Shown: one piece after another, positions 8,131-16,925 of the stretch
Layout of the letters: every line of letters begins with the position of its first letter
Numbering within the stretch: the stretch's first letter is position 1
Program-made: the position numbers and the translations under genes
Source: Bacteroidetes bacterium GWA2_32_17
GTDB lineage: Bacteria; Bacteroidota; Bacteroidia; Bacteroidales; GWA2-32-17
Direction: 5' to 3'
Assembly (NCBI GenBank): GCA_001769035.1
Contig: MENF01000055.1
Span: 784-43,845, forward strand
DNA: 43,062 bases
Notes under the pieces: generated by a model
The model's input: the letters and a program-made list of their open reading frames with translations, nothing else
What the model was told of the DNA's origin: nothing
Databases searched by the model: none

Positions 8131-8172
8131 AGGATTAAGGATTAAGGATTAAGGATTTTAGATTTATGATTT
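8131..8172. repeat. Heptamer array upstream of the phosphofructokinase gene
   Basis: Six consecutive 7-bp units: AGGATTA three times, then AGGATTT, TAGATTT and ATGATTT. They start 12 bp before the pfk ATG (minus strand), between it and a possible -7 box. They have the same architecture as the 1725-2036 array but a different unit sequence. Confidence 0.8.
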
Positions 8173-8194
8173 GTTGTATATTCTTAAAATTTTC

Positions 8195-8202
8195 CAAAGT
8201 TA
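8195..8202 (-). promoter_or_regulatory. Possible -7 box (TAACTTTG) of the pfk gene
   Basis: TAACTTTG on the minus strand matches the Bacteroidota -7 consensus TAnnTTTG, about 76 bp before the pfk start. The expected -33 TTTG is not seen. The heptamer array would lie in the transcribed leader. Confidence 0.35.
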
Positions 8203-8226
8203 TAATTTGAAAGTGATTTTAAAAAA

Positions 8227-9189
8227 TTAAATTCTGAATACCCTGTTTGCAAGCTTAAAAGTTAAAATATGACGGTCTTTTTTTGTATTGTAAATATCTT
8301 TTATTGTTACAAGTATTCCTGTTTCTTCAACACTTCCAAAGTGATTGTTAATTGCTGTTCCAAAAGTTTTCATTGTTGGCGATAAGCTCATGTACGAATT
8401 AATTAACGGAGGTATATTTTCGCCTAAATTTCTAACATTTTGAGAGAGTATTTTATAGTTTCCATGATAATTATCGCTTCTGAAAATTTTTTCCATTTCG
8501 CTGTCAGATGTTTCTGCTTTAACAGGAATTATAGGTATAACAAGGTTTTCGGTGTCTTTAAAATATTTCTTTAAAAAATAAAGTATCATATCGCGGGCTG
8601 TACTATTAAAATCGGGATACATTGTTACTTTACCAAAAAAATATTTAATATTCGGATGCATAATTGTTAATGCACCTAATCCGTCCCATAAATTATCTAA
8701 TGCAAAAAGTCCCTTTCTGTCGGTACTTGTAGATTGATAATTTGGCTGAACAAACGACCTGCCTAACTCGATAGTGAAAGGCATATATTCGTTTAAAAAT
8801 TTTTCAGAAAAATTAAATAGTGAAGATGTTGAAAGTTGAATAACACCGTTTTTGTCGGTTGGGGATTCGCTTCCTAAAATATATCTGTATCCGCCAAGTA
8901 TTTCTTTACGCTTTGGGTCCCAAACAATTAGTTGCTGATATGGTTTTTCGCCAAAATCACATTCGTCAACATCAATATCTTCGCCTGTACCGCCTCCTGC
9001 ATTTCTAAACGACAATTCACGCAACCGCCCAATTTCTTTCATTACATTTGGAGAATTGTTAGAATTTATAGAAAATATTTGATTGTTGCCGTAATTAGAA
9101 AAGCGAATAAATTTATCGTGGCGAAGTTCCTTTTTTAAAAGTTTAACAGGAACAGGTGGAATAATATGCTTCATTAATGGTTGATTCAT
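8227..9189 (-). CDS. glsB: GNAT-family N-acyltransferase of glycine/ornithine lipid synthesis (GlsB/OlsB-like)
   Basis: A 320-residue protein of the GNAT/'hemolysin' acyltransferase group related to OlsB and Bacteroides GlsB, which N-acylates an amino acid with a 3-hydroxy fatty acid. Marks are the acyl-CoA/ACP-binding core ILGGYRYILG (97-106) and ELGRSFVQPNYQ (141-152), the most characteristic motif of this group, then LWDGLGALTIMHP. It is the second gene of a two-gene unit: its ATG overlaps the stop of the PlsC-like gene by 4 bp (9186-9189). That is the same pairing as glsB-glsA in Bacteroides thetaiotaomicron, some Bacteroidota having the two fused instead. The acylated amino acid (glycine or another) is inferred from taxonomy. 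Confidence 0.75.
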   Translation of the reverse strand: MNQPLMKHIIPPVPVKLLKKELRHDKFIRFSNYGNNQIFSINSNNSPNVMKEIGRLRELSFRNAGGGTGEDIDVDECDFGEKPYQQLIVWDPKRKEILGGYRYILGSESPTDKNGVIQLSTSSLFNFSEKFLNEYMPFTIELGRSFVQPNYQSTSTDRKGLFALDNLWDGLGALTIMHPNIKYFFGKVTMYPDFNSTARDMILYFLKKYFKDTENLVIPIIPVKAETSDSEMEKIFRSDNYHGNYKILSQNVRNLGENIPPLINSYMSLSPTMKTFGTAINNHFGSVEETGILVTIKDIYNTKKDRHILTFKLANRVFRI

Positions 9190-10028
9190 AATATTTGAAC
9201 TTTTAATGAATATACTGTTTTTCTTACATAATTTGCCCAGTAAGTTGAACTATATGTTTTATCAAAAGTTTGATATGAAATAGGTTTTCCAAAAACTAAT
9301 GTAAACATATTTCCATTTTGTTTATACATTTCGTTAGGTAAATAAAACATTTCGATATTTGATTTTATGCCGATAAATTTACGAAAATTTGCCAAACGAT
9401 AAAAAAAGTTTGAATTTTTTGCATCAATATAAACAGGAACTATATCGCGTTTATACTTAATTGCTAAATTAATAAAACTTTTTTTCCACTCGGTGTCCTG
9501 AATTTTACCATTAATTTTTCTGGAAACTAATCCTGCAGGGTAAAATAAAATCTGATTTTCGCTCTGAAAAACTTCATCGAACTTTTTAACAGCATTTTTA
9601 CTTTGTCCGCCATATAAATTAATAGGTACAAAAATTGGTTCAAAATGATGTAAATTTAAAAGCACATCGTTTACCATAAAACGTGTTTCGCCAAAGTTTT
9701 TGAAAACATTATCAATCAGGCACATACTATCTATTCCTCCTTGAGGATGATTCGATACAAATAAATATTTTTTATCTTTTGTAATGTTATCAATACCAAT
9801 AACATTTTGCTTAACATTAAACAATTTTATAACAGCCCTTGTAAAATCAATTCCATATAAATTTTTATTTCCTTCTAAAAACTTATTTATTTCGTTCTGA
9901 TGCAGAATTTTTTTTATATATCTGATTAAAAAACCAGGCAAAGCTTTTGCAAGCCGAGGATTTTTACTTTTAATAATTTGCTCAATATCAATTTTAATCG
10001 CCTTATTATCAGTAATATCTGTTTGCAT
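9186..10028 (-). CDS. glsA: PlsC-like O-acyltransferase, probable GlsA of glycine-lipid synthesis
   Basis: A 280-residue lysophospholipid-acyltransferase-family protein, probably membrane-associated, that would add the second acyl chain to the lyso-glycine lipid made by the adjacent GNAT enzyme. The catalytic motif is NHPQGGID (93-100): His94 and Asp100 are five residues apart rather than the usual four, as in Bacteroidota homologues with NHPLGGLD. YPAGLVSRK replaces the common FPEG-type substrate motif. Translational coupling to the downstream glsB (4-bp overlap) supports a shared pathway. A general 1-acyl-glycerol-3-phosphate acyltransferase role is the alternative. The gene opens the unit, about 138 bp from the 3' end of the M43 gene. 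Confidence 0.75.
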   Translation of the reverse strand: MQTDITDNKAIKIDIEQIIKSKNPRLAKALPGFLIRYIKKILHQNEINKFLEGNKNLYGIDFTRAVIKLFNVKQNVIGIDNITKDKKYLFVSNHPQGGIDSMCLIDNVFKNFGETRFMVNDVLLNLHHFEPIFVPINLYGGQSKNAVKKFDEVFQSENQILFYPAGLVSRKINGKIQDTEWKKSFINLAIKYKRDIVPVYIDAKNSNFFYRLANFRKFIGIKSNIEMFYLPNEMYKQNGNMFTLVFGKPISYQTFDKTYSSTYWANYVRKTVYSLKVQIL

Positions 10029-10117
10029 TCTTTAGATAAAATTATTTTTAATTGTGTTTTCAAAGATATTGATTTTCGTTAATATTTAAAATTGTAATAA
10101 AAATCTGATAACAAAAT

Positions 10118-10146
10118 AAAAAAGGCTACCAAAAGATAGCCTTTTT
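10118..10146 (-). terminator. Intrinsic terminator after the M43 protein gene
   Basis: AAAAAAGGCTA (10118-10128) pairs with TAGCCTTTTT (10137-10146). On the minus strand this gives a stem followed by TTTTTTAT, 20 bp beyond the stop codon of the large secreted-protein gene. Its symmetry would allow function in both directions. Confidence 0.8.
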
Positions 10147-10166
10147 AAAACAATTTATTTTTTTGT

Positions 10167-13100
10167 TTATTCAATAACCGTCATTCCCGAAACAGCAACT
10201 TTTTTTCCGTTTTGCATTAGCGATATGTTATATATTCCTTTTGATAATTCACTTCTTGGAATTTGAACTTCGCTGTAACCACCCTGTACTTTCAGCGTTT
10301 TTACAAGTCTGCCAAATATATCTGTAATTTCAATAATACTTTCGTTTTCATCTGCTGTGTTTACAGCTATTACCGATGATTGGTTTATAGGGTTTGGTTT
10401 GGCATAGAGCCAGGGCTGGTTTTCGGTTTCTGGTTGCTGGTTTTCGGTTTCGTTTTCAATTATTTCGGAAGCTTCGGCTGATTTTAGCATTGCAGTTGCA
10501 GGGCATTGGGAATATTTAACAGTTGACATTTTTTGAATATTATCATCATATATTCTGCCTGTTACATAAACATTAAGATTCTCACTAACTACTATATCAT
10601 TTCCTGCTGCCTGTAATTGAGAATTACCATTTAAAGTTTCAATCCATTTTTCATTTCCGTCTGAATCATATTTTATTGTTACCATCTCAAATGACTTTGT
10701 TATATATGGAGCTGAAGCGCTCCTACCTGTTACATATACATCGTTGTTATTATCAAGTGATATTGCTTGTAATACATCCATTCCATTTGAGTATATACTG
10801 GAATAAGTTTGATTCCAAATCATCGTTCCTGAAGAATTATATTTTATTGTAAATCCATTTGTGTTAAATGTACCTGTAATATAGGTATTTCCTGCAATAT
10901 CTGTAACAATATCATAAACTGTGCCTCCACTATTAGCTAACCATTGCTGAATACCGGAAGAGTTATATTTAATTGTTGTTACATTGCTTCCTGAACCTGT
11001 AACATATACATTATTACTATTGTCAATTGAAATGGCTTTCATGTTTTCGTCATATCCACTTTCATATAGTTTTGTCCAAAGTACAGAACCATTTTTGTTA
11101 TATTTTATTGTAATAAAGTTCATGTTTGTACTTGTACCTGTTGAACCAGCAACAAGTATATTTCCTGAATAATCAACTTTTATATCGGCTGCAATATTTA
11201 TAGGATTTACATTATATGTCTTAACCCACGACATTAAACCTGTTTTTGTGTATTTTATTAATAAAATATTGCTCGCTAATGCAGGTGGTTTAGTGTATCC
11301 TGCAATATAAATATTACCTGAAGGGTCAAGGACTAATGCTACAGGCATATTATTATAATTCTGAGAATCATTATAACGATTTAACCATAACTGATTCCCT
11401 TCTGAGTCATATTTAATCAGAACTATATCCTGTCCTGTCCCATTTCCTTCACTATTACCCAATACATAACAGTTATTTTCATTATCAATAGCTATATCAA
11501 TTGCTATGTCATATCCATTACCTGTACCGTTGTATGTTTTAATCCACAAACGCTGACCCGTTGGACTGTACTTAATAGTTAAAAAATCTGTATTATTTGC
11601 AATGCTTGTATAACCAGCTACATAAATATTACCATCCAAATCAATTGCATTTCCAACATTAAATAATGAGTCAACACTGCTGTAAAAATCGTTCCATTCA
11701 AGATTTGAACCAGTAAGTTTAAGAGAAAAAGGACTTTGAGAAATCATGTCTTTTATTTTAATAAAATCGGAAGATAATAGTTCAAAACCTGATTTTGTTG
11801 CAAATTTTACATATTGTTCATGATCTAAATCTGTAATTTCATTTTCATTAAAGATAAACATTCCATAATTGTCTGTTATTGCAGGCGTTAAAGGTATAGT
11901 ATCATTTGTATTAGAAATTAATATCAAAGTGTCATTTGTAAAGAGATTACCACCGCAATTGTCAGAATCATATAGAAACCCGAAAATCGGTTTCGGTTGT
12001 TCAACAATATGGTAAGGTAGTTTTATCCATTCTTTATATTTAACGGAATCTATCTGACACATTATTTTTTTTGCAATAGAACCGGGATTACTTGTTGAAT
12101 CGTTGGAAAAGGATTGTACAATTTGTAATTGTTCGGCTGTTAAATCATAAAATGTCAAATTGCTTTCTTTTAAATCAAGTAATATACCATATATGTCTTT
12201 AAATTTATTATATGAATTTAGTTGAGTGTTATCAAGGGTATATTTATTAGGCAATTGTAATAACAAATTTCTTGCATCTGTAATTTGACCTAAAGTATAA
12301 AAATACGAAATAAGCTTGTAGTCATAAGCTAATGTATTCATTGTTGATAAGAAATTTATTAATGAAGTCTGAGAAGCGGGAAGGGTATCGTCAAGATAAT
12401 AATTAATTATTTCGTTTGCATAATATTCTTTATCATTAATTAATGATGAAATTTGAGCATCCATAGCGGTTTTGGAAGATAACACAGAATCTAAAGCATC
12501 TATCCGGTATCTTAATGCTAAAGGCAAAGGTGTTGGCATATTATCCAAACTTGATTGAATTACCGGACTGGTAGCTGATTGGGGGTTACTTACCAAAACA
12601 TCTGTTAAATTTTCGGGACTAAAATAATTTTCTTCTTTTATCAGCGAAACAAGTACTGTATCGGAAAGCCATGGTGATACTTCAAGTAGTTTGTTTTTTA
12701 AATTGGTTGGATTATGATTTTGATTTATCTTTTTTAAATACCAATCTGTTTTGTTGCCATCTATCAGGTTATTGTATGCATTTAGCGACGAATCTAAAGT
12801 ATTATTACTCTGTGCAAATTTAAGTGTTACATCTGAGATAGGTATAGGCACAGGCACTAAACCATAGTTTGACGGGCAAACCTCGTTAAAAGTAGTAAAG
12901 TGTACAGAAGAAGCTGTTCTTATAACATCAGATGTAACACAATTTGGGTACATCGCAGGGTTATCTAAATGATAAGAATAATGTACACTTCCATCGAAAA
13001 AATTATTTCCATCGCCTGTACATGTTACAGTACTAAAAGTATTACCGGCAGGGTTATAATAGTCACCTTGACTAAAATCAACAGCATTAATATTCATAGC

Positions 13101-15134
13101 AACAAAATCATATTGATTATTATCCGCCCTATTACACTTTATTTTCAACGCTGTGGAACCGTAATGACTATTAATCCCTTGAGCTATAAATGCATAAGGC
13201 AAATTATTAAAAACATTTCGATAAACCTGATTAGAGTTAGTACTTCCAGATGCAGAAATTACAAGACCAACTATACCCTGATTCGGGAGTTGGGTTGTAA
13301 AGTTATTTTCTTCAATTTTATAACCTGTAGATTGTTCAAAGAAAGCACCATAAGCGAGTTCGTCATTATAATCAAATGTATTATAAGGATCTACATCCGT
13401 AATCGGCTCTCCGATATTAAACGTATTAAAAGATAAAGTTGTATTATGACTATACCAACAATAAACACCACGAGTACAATTATTAAACTGACACCTGTTT
13501 ATATTTACTTTGTCGAAACCATTATATCCTTCAAAATAAACACCACAAGAAAGATTTTCGAAAATACATGGAGTAGCGTTTGCACATGATTGTCCGGGAA
13601 ATGTCGGAATTACGCAATAGGGATTTACATTAACTCCTGAAAACCGCGGATTAATTCCGGTTCCTCTTTCATCAATATAATATGAAGCAGGATTCATATT
13701 TTTAAACAGGTTTCCTAATAAATTCAATTTGCGAACATTATATAAATAAATAAAAGTTTCAGGAACCCTACCAATATTATTTAAATAATCGGTAGTAATA
13801 AAATTGCATTTATTTATAAAGCTATTTTGAACAGGATCACCATCAATATAAAAAGCTGTAATATTATTTTTAAATTCACTGTCTGAAACTTTAATCAAAA
13901 CATTTTCTACTGTTGATATTCCGTTTATGGCATTCTCGATTTTTGATGAGTTTTTTACTTCAATTGAACCGCCTTGCTCAACAGAAATTCCCTGCCAAAG
14001 GTTATTACATACATTCGTAATTATTCCTTCATCAATAATAAGTTTCCCGTTTGACTCAATTATTATTTTTGCATGTTCTGGTAATGATAATTTACATTTT
14101 ACTGTCAAAGTTGCTCCATCTTCAATTATCAAATCGCCCTTTAAATATTTTTCATATTCCCATTGAATATTTTGTCCTAAAGCAATAATTATAGTTTCTG
14201 ATGGTGAGTAAGAGCAATAATCTTGTATTAAGCAATCATTTATATTATACGATGGACCTGCTTTACCCATTAAATAATAATGCATTCGCCCTAACTGGCA
14301 TTCTGTCAATGCACAAATGCATGCATCGTAATCCATTACATTATTTGTTACATTAGTAATAAGTGAGCAAAGAGGATTAGTTGATGGCTCATTTAAATTC
14401 CAGCAACCTTGATTATACGGTGTGTCATCACAATAGTCATATTGGCTCCAAGTATGCCATAAACCAAGGTTGTGTCCTAATTCATGCCGAATTGTATTAG
14501 CAGGGCCCCAAAAATTTCCACCTTGCGTGTAATCGTAATAAATACCTGTAACAATAGTCCATTTTTTATTTCCAATTCCACTTGCTACACCTTTACCTGC
14601 ATTATTTTCACCGCAAAAAACATGCACAGAATGGTATTTATTTGACACTAAAGGATTATTAATAACATACGTTTGGTAAAGTGTATTTCCTGTAGTCGAA
14701 TTTATTTTACTATTCTGCATATCCCATCCATAATCATCATTCCAAAAAAATATGTTATCCACCACAAAGCGAATTCTGGAATCATGAATGTATGGAGAAG
14801 TAGTTGGTATATTCATCTGCGTTAAATTTGCCATCGTATTATTTAATCCCGCTGTAATAATATAATTATTAATCCAGTCTCTGCTATCCTGAATATCGGG
14901 AAAATTGCCTGTACCATCGGTTTTATTAAAAACATGCAGTGTAATACTTACATATTTTATTGGTGTCATACCATCATCGTGAGGAGCATAATTTATAGAC
15001 ATATCACAGGAAACATAAGTTTTTTCTTCCTCTGTTGTGGTGGTATCCATAAAACACTGAGAAAAAACAGGAGTGCAAATAAAAACTAAGATTATATGCA
15101 CCAATATTTTTAGATTAAAAGGTAAGTTTTTCAT
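10167..15134 (-). CDS. Secreted M43 (pappalysin-like) metallopeptidase with beta-helix, SBBP propeller and T9SS tail
   Basis: A 1655-residue exported protein. A signal peptide (about 1-25, ending VFSQ) is followed by an M43-type zinc peptidase domain with HELGHNLGLWH (217-227) and a Met-turn NVMDYDAC (Met267). A region of parallel beta-helix character follows (about 315-700, beginning GDLIIEDGATLTV, with LWQGISV). Next are a helical stretch (about 760-1060) and a beta-propeller of SBBP-type repeats (about 1145-1540; recurring 'GNIYVAGYT' and 'IKYDSEGNQLW' motifs). The type A T9SS sorting domain (about 1575-1655, YAKPNPINQSS ... FGRLVKTL ... GIYNISL) ends the protein. It should be secreted across the outer membrane and attached to the surface or released. 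A heptamer-derived linker (NQQPETEN, 1565-1572) precedes the tail. The gene lies 13 bp after the upstream T9SS gene. Confidence 0.88.
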   Translation of the reverse strand: MKNLPFNLKILVHIILVFICTPVFSQCFMDTTTTEEEKTYVSCDMSINYAPHDDGMTPIKYVSITLHVFNKTDGTGNFPDIQDSRDWINNYIITAGLNNTMANLTQMNIPTTSPYIHDSRIRFVVDNIFFWNDDYGWDMQNSKINSTTGNTLYQTYVINNPLVSNKYHSVHVFCGENNAGKGVASGIGNKKWTIVTGIYYDYTQGGNFWGPANTIRHELGHNLGLWHTWSQYDYCDDTPYNQGCWNLNEPSTNPLCSLITNVTNNVMDYDACICALTECQLGRMHYYLMGKAGPSYNINDCLIQDYCSYSPSETIIIALGQNIQWEYEKYLKGDLIIEDGATLTVKCKLSLPEHAKIIIESNGKLIIDEGIITNVCNNLWQGISVEQGGSIEVKNSSKIENAINGISTVENVLIKVSDSEFKNNITAFYIDGDPVQNSFINKCNFITTDYLNNIGRVPETFIYLYNVRKLNLLGNLFKNMNPASYYIDERGTGINPRFSGVNVNPYCVIPTFPGQSCANATPCIFENLSCGVYFEGYNGFDKVNINRCQFNNCTRGVYCWYSHNTTLSFNTFNIGEPITDVDPYNTFDYNDELAYGAFFEQSTGYKIEENNFTTQLPNQGIVGLVISASGSTNSNQVYRNVFNNLPYAFIAQGINSHYGSTALKIKCNRADNNQYDFVAMNINAVDFSQGDYYNPAGNTFSTVTCTGDGNNFFDGSVHYSYHLDNPAMYPNCVTSDVIRTASSVHFTTFNEVCPSNYGLVPVPIPISDVTLKFAQSNNTLDSSLNAYNNLIDGNKTDWYLKKINQNHNPTNLKNKLLEVSPWLSDTVLVSLIKEENYFSPENLTDVLVSNPQSATSPVIQSSLDNMPTPLPLALRYRIDALDSVLSSKTAMDAQISSLINDKEYYANEIINYYLDDTLPASQTSLINFLSTMNTLAYDYKLISYFYTLGQITDARNLLLQLPNKYTLDNTQLNSYNKFKDIYGILLDLKESNLTFYDLTAEQLQIVQSFSNDSTSNPGSIAKKIMCQIDSVKYKEWIKLPYHIVEQPKPIFGFLYDSDNCGGNLFTNDTLILISNTNDTIPLTPAITDNYGMFIFNENEITDLDHEQYVKFATKSGFELLSSDFIKIKDMISQSPFSLKLTGSNLEWNDFYSSVDSLFNVGNAIDLDGNIYVAGYTSIANNTDFLTIKYSPTGQRLWIKTYNGTGNGYDIAIDIAIDNENNCYVLGNSEGNGTGQDIVLIKYDSEGNQLWLNRYNDSQNYNNMPVALVLDPSGNIYIAGYTKPPALASNILLIKYTKTGLMSWVKTYNVNPINIAADIKVDYSGNILVAGSTGTSTNMNFITIKYNKNGSVLWTKLYESGYDENMKAISIDNSNNVYVTGSGSNVTTIKYNSSGIQQWLANSGGTVYDIVTDIAGNTYITGTFNTNGFTIKYNSSGTMIWNQTYSSIYSNGMDVLQAISLDNNNDVYVTGRSASAPYITKSFEMVTIKYDSDGNEKWIETLNGNSQLQAAGNDIVVSENLNVYVTGRIYDDNIQKMSTVKYSQCPATAMLKSAEASEIIENETENQQPETENQPWLYAKPNPINQSSVIAVNTADENESIIEITDIFGRLVKTLKVQGGYSEVQIPRSELSKGIYNISLMQNGKKVAVSGMTVIE
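10416..10457. repeat. Heptamer array inside the coding sequence, before the T9SS domain
   Basis: Six in-phase 7-bp units, read on the minus strand as AAACCAG, AAACCGA, CAACCAG, AAACCAG, AAACCGA and GAAAACG. They encode the acidic/polar linker between propeller and sorting domain. The codon-aligned segment 10419-10442 matches ftsZ 35084-35107 at 19 of 24 bases and 6 of 8 residues. Confidence 0.8.
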
Positions 15135-15147
15135 AATTTAAATTTTT

Positions 15148-16107
15148 TTAATGGTTTAAATATATTTTAATAAATTTTTTTATACTAGAATATTCTTTAC
15201 TTCTTATTCTTATAAAATAAATACCATTTTTCAATCCTGCAAGTTCTATTAATTGAGTAGAATTAACAACATTCGGTTCAAAAAAAATTTGTTCTCCTAA
15301 TAAATTAAAAATTGAAATTTCATAGCTCATTTTCAATGTATAATTATTTTGGATATATATATTCTCTTGCACAGGATTCGGATAGATGATGAAGTTATTA
15401 TTTAGACTTGATTCGTCTATGAAATTTATAATAATCGTATCACAGGACATTTGGGGATATTTATTATAAAATATATTGCTGTCTGAATAACAATGTAAAT
15501 AAGGACAATTAGCGGCATCACAGGCAAGTCCATTATTTGGAAACATATAAAAAATATCTCCGATTCTTTCTATTACTTCTCCGCTAGTAAACCATGGAAC
15601 ACCTGAATATGGACCGAATATAACATGATTATACTGGACTTTCAAAACAAAAGTATCCACTATTTTAATTGAATTTGAATCTACAACCAATGTAATAGTT
15701 GTATCAGGACTTGTATCTGTAAAATATGGCTCTTTTATTTTGAAAGTATCTCCTGGCAGAAGCGAAAAATCGTACAACACATAAAATTGGTCATACAGAT
15801 AATGGTAAACTTTACTGCTGTCGGAATACATTATTTCAATGCCTCTGTCAATAGTATCTCTATCAGAAGAAAAATATGTTTTTTGTAATACTTTAGAAGG
15901 TATTCCCAAGATGGTAGTATCTTTAATAGATTCAATTTTTAAATAGCCAATATTATGTGGGGGGGGAGACATTGGATTTTCATCAACACCATAATACCAC
16001 TTAGCTCCAATGGGAGCAAACACGTTTGTTTGTGCTTTTGTTTTTTGTGGTATGGCAAGCCCCAGCAATAATGTTGCAAGGGCTAATGAAATAATTAGTT
16101 TTTTCAT
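15148..16107 (-). CDS. Exported protein with T9SS C-terminal sorting domain, function unknown
   Basis: A 319-residue protein with a signal peptide (MKKLIISLALATLLLGLAIP, cleaved near KAQ, about residue 25). The N-terminal beta-rich region contains FAPIGAKWYYG, seen in many Bacteroidota T9SS cargo proteins. The type A sorting tail is at about 240-319 (IYPNPVQENIYI ... ISIFNLLGEQIF ... GIYFIRI). It is homologous in plan to the frameshifted gene at 18155-19071, which shares QTNV near the mature start. No catalytic motif is visible. The M43 gene follows 13 bp downstream on the same strand, so the two may be co-transcribed. Confidence 0.8.
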   Translation of the reverse strand: MKKLIISLALATLLLGLAIPQKTKAQTNVFAPIGAKWYYGVDENPMSPPPHNIGYLKIESIKDTTILGIPSKVLQKTYFSSDRDTIDRGIEIMYSDSSKVYHYLYDQFYVLYDFSLLPGDTFKIKEPYFTDTSPDTTITLVVDSNSIKIVDTFVLKVQYNHVIFGPYSGVPWFTSGEVIERIGDIFYMFPNNGLACDAANCPYLHCYSDSNIFYNKYPQMSCDTIIINFIDESSLNNNFIIYPNPVQENIYIQNNYTLKMSYEISIFNLLGEQIFFEPNVVNSTQLIELAGLKNGIYFIRIRSKEYSSIKKFIKIYLNH

Positions 16108-16292
16108 AAGCTTATGGTTTATTTTTTATGCAATTTAAAACGAATAATTAATATTTGAAAATATTTTTTTTATAATTTAATTGTTTTTAAACATAAATGT
16201 TTAATTTTATACGAGAAGAAAAAGTATTGGTTGCAAAATATTTAATTTATTTTCACAGTATAAGAATATGTTGGGTTTTGTGAAGGGTCAAT

Positions 16293-16913
16293 CTAATATA
16301 AGTTTATTTCGAATGTGCAGTTTTGAATATAACTTATGTTGCCTGTTAACGAACCATTTGATAAGTGATTATGATAGGTTGCAAAATATATACCCGAATA
16401 ATTATTTTTAAAAATTGCTCTGTTTGCTTTAATAATTCCTCCTGTGAAATCAAGCGGGTGAGCATCTCCTGAGTTTAAGGTACGAATTGCTGCAACAGCA
16501 TTTTCAATTGTGCCGCCGTTTATTATTTCAACAACTCCCTGGTTGGTTTCGGGATATTGTCTTAGGTTTTTGTTGCCTTGTACTTCGATGCCTTTCCACA
16601 TATTGTTACCACAATCGGAGTTGGTTAAACGGCAACCGTCTAATATTAGTTTGGCACCGGGCTCTACTACTATTTTACAGTCTTTTTGAAATTTTACAGT
16701 ACTCTTTATTATAAGTGTTTTACCTGGTTTGATTACAAGGTTTTGATTCATTGTTTCATCATTATACCTGTTAACAAATGCCGGTGATGTATTACTACAG
16801 TTTATTGATTTTGCCTCATAAGGTGGACAAATCGCAGTATCAATAAAAGAGAAATCCTGGCTAATACAGGCAATGCTTAATAGCATTAACGAAAACAATA
16901 AATAATTTTTCAT
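16293..16913 (-). CDS. Truncated beta-helix exported protein lacking a T9SS tail
   Basis: A 206-residue protein with a signal peptide (ends near CISQD, about residue 20) and the start of a parallel beta-helix. LVIKPGKTLIIKS, NNMWKGIEVQ and GGTIENAVAAI correspond to GDLIIEDGATLTV, NNLWQGISVE and SSKIENAINGI in the M43 protein, so the two are paralogous here. Homology ends at IQNCTFEINLY with a TAG (16293-16295). The M43 protein continues for hundreds of residues after the equivalent INKCNF. The frame beyond the TAG stays open for only about 16 codons and has no sorting domain. It is probably the 5' remnant of a longer surface-protein gene and may be non-functional. Confidence 0.65.
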   Translation of the reverse strand: MKNYLLFSLMLLSIACISQDFSFIDTAICPPYEAKSINCSNTSPAFVNRYNDETMNQNLVIKPGKTLIIKSTVKFQKDCKIVVEPGAKLILDGCRLTNSDCGNNMWKGIEVQGNKNLRQYPETNQGVVEIINGGTIENAVAAIRTLNSGDAHPLDFTGGIIKANRAIFKNNYSGIYFATYHNHLSNGSLTGNISYIQNCTFEINLY

Positions 16914-16925
16914 AACTGGTTTGTT

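Noticed and set aside
12969-13436. 155-residue plus-strand ORF
   Set aside because: It lies wholly inside the M43 gene on the opposite strand, shows no motif and has Ile-rich shadow composition.
16239-16295. Read-through of the TAG to extend the truncated beta-helix protein
   Set aside because: The frame stays open for only about 16 codons after the TAG and shows no sorting domain or clear homology.
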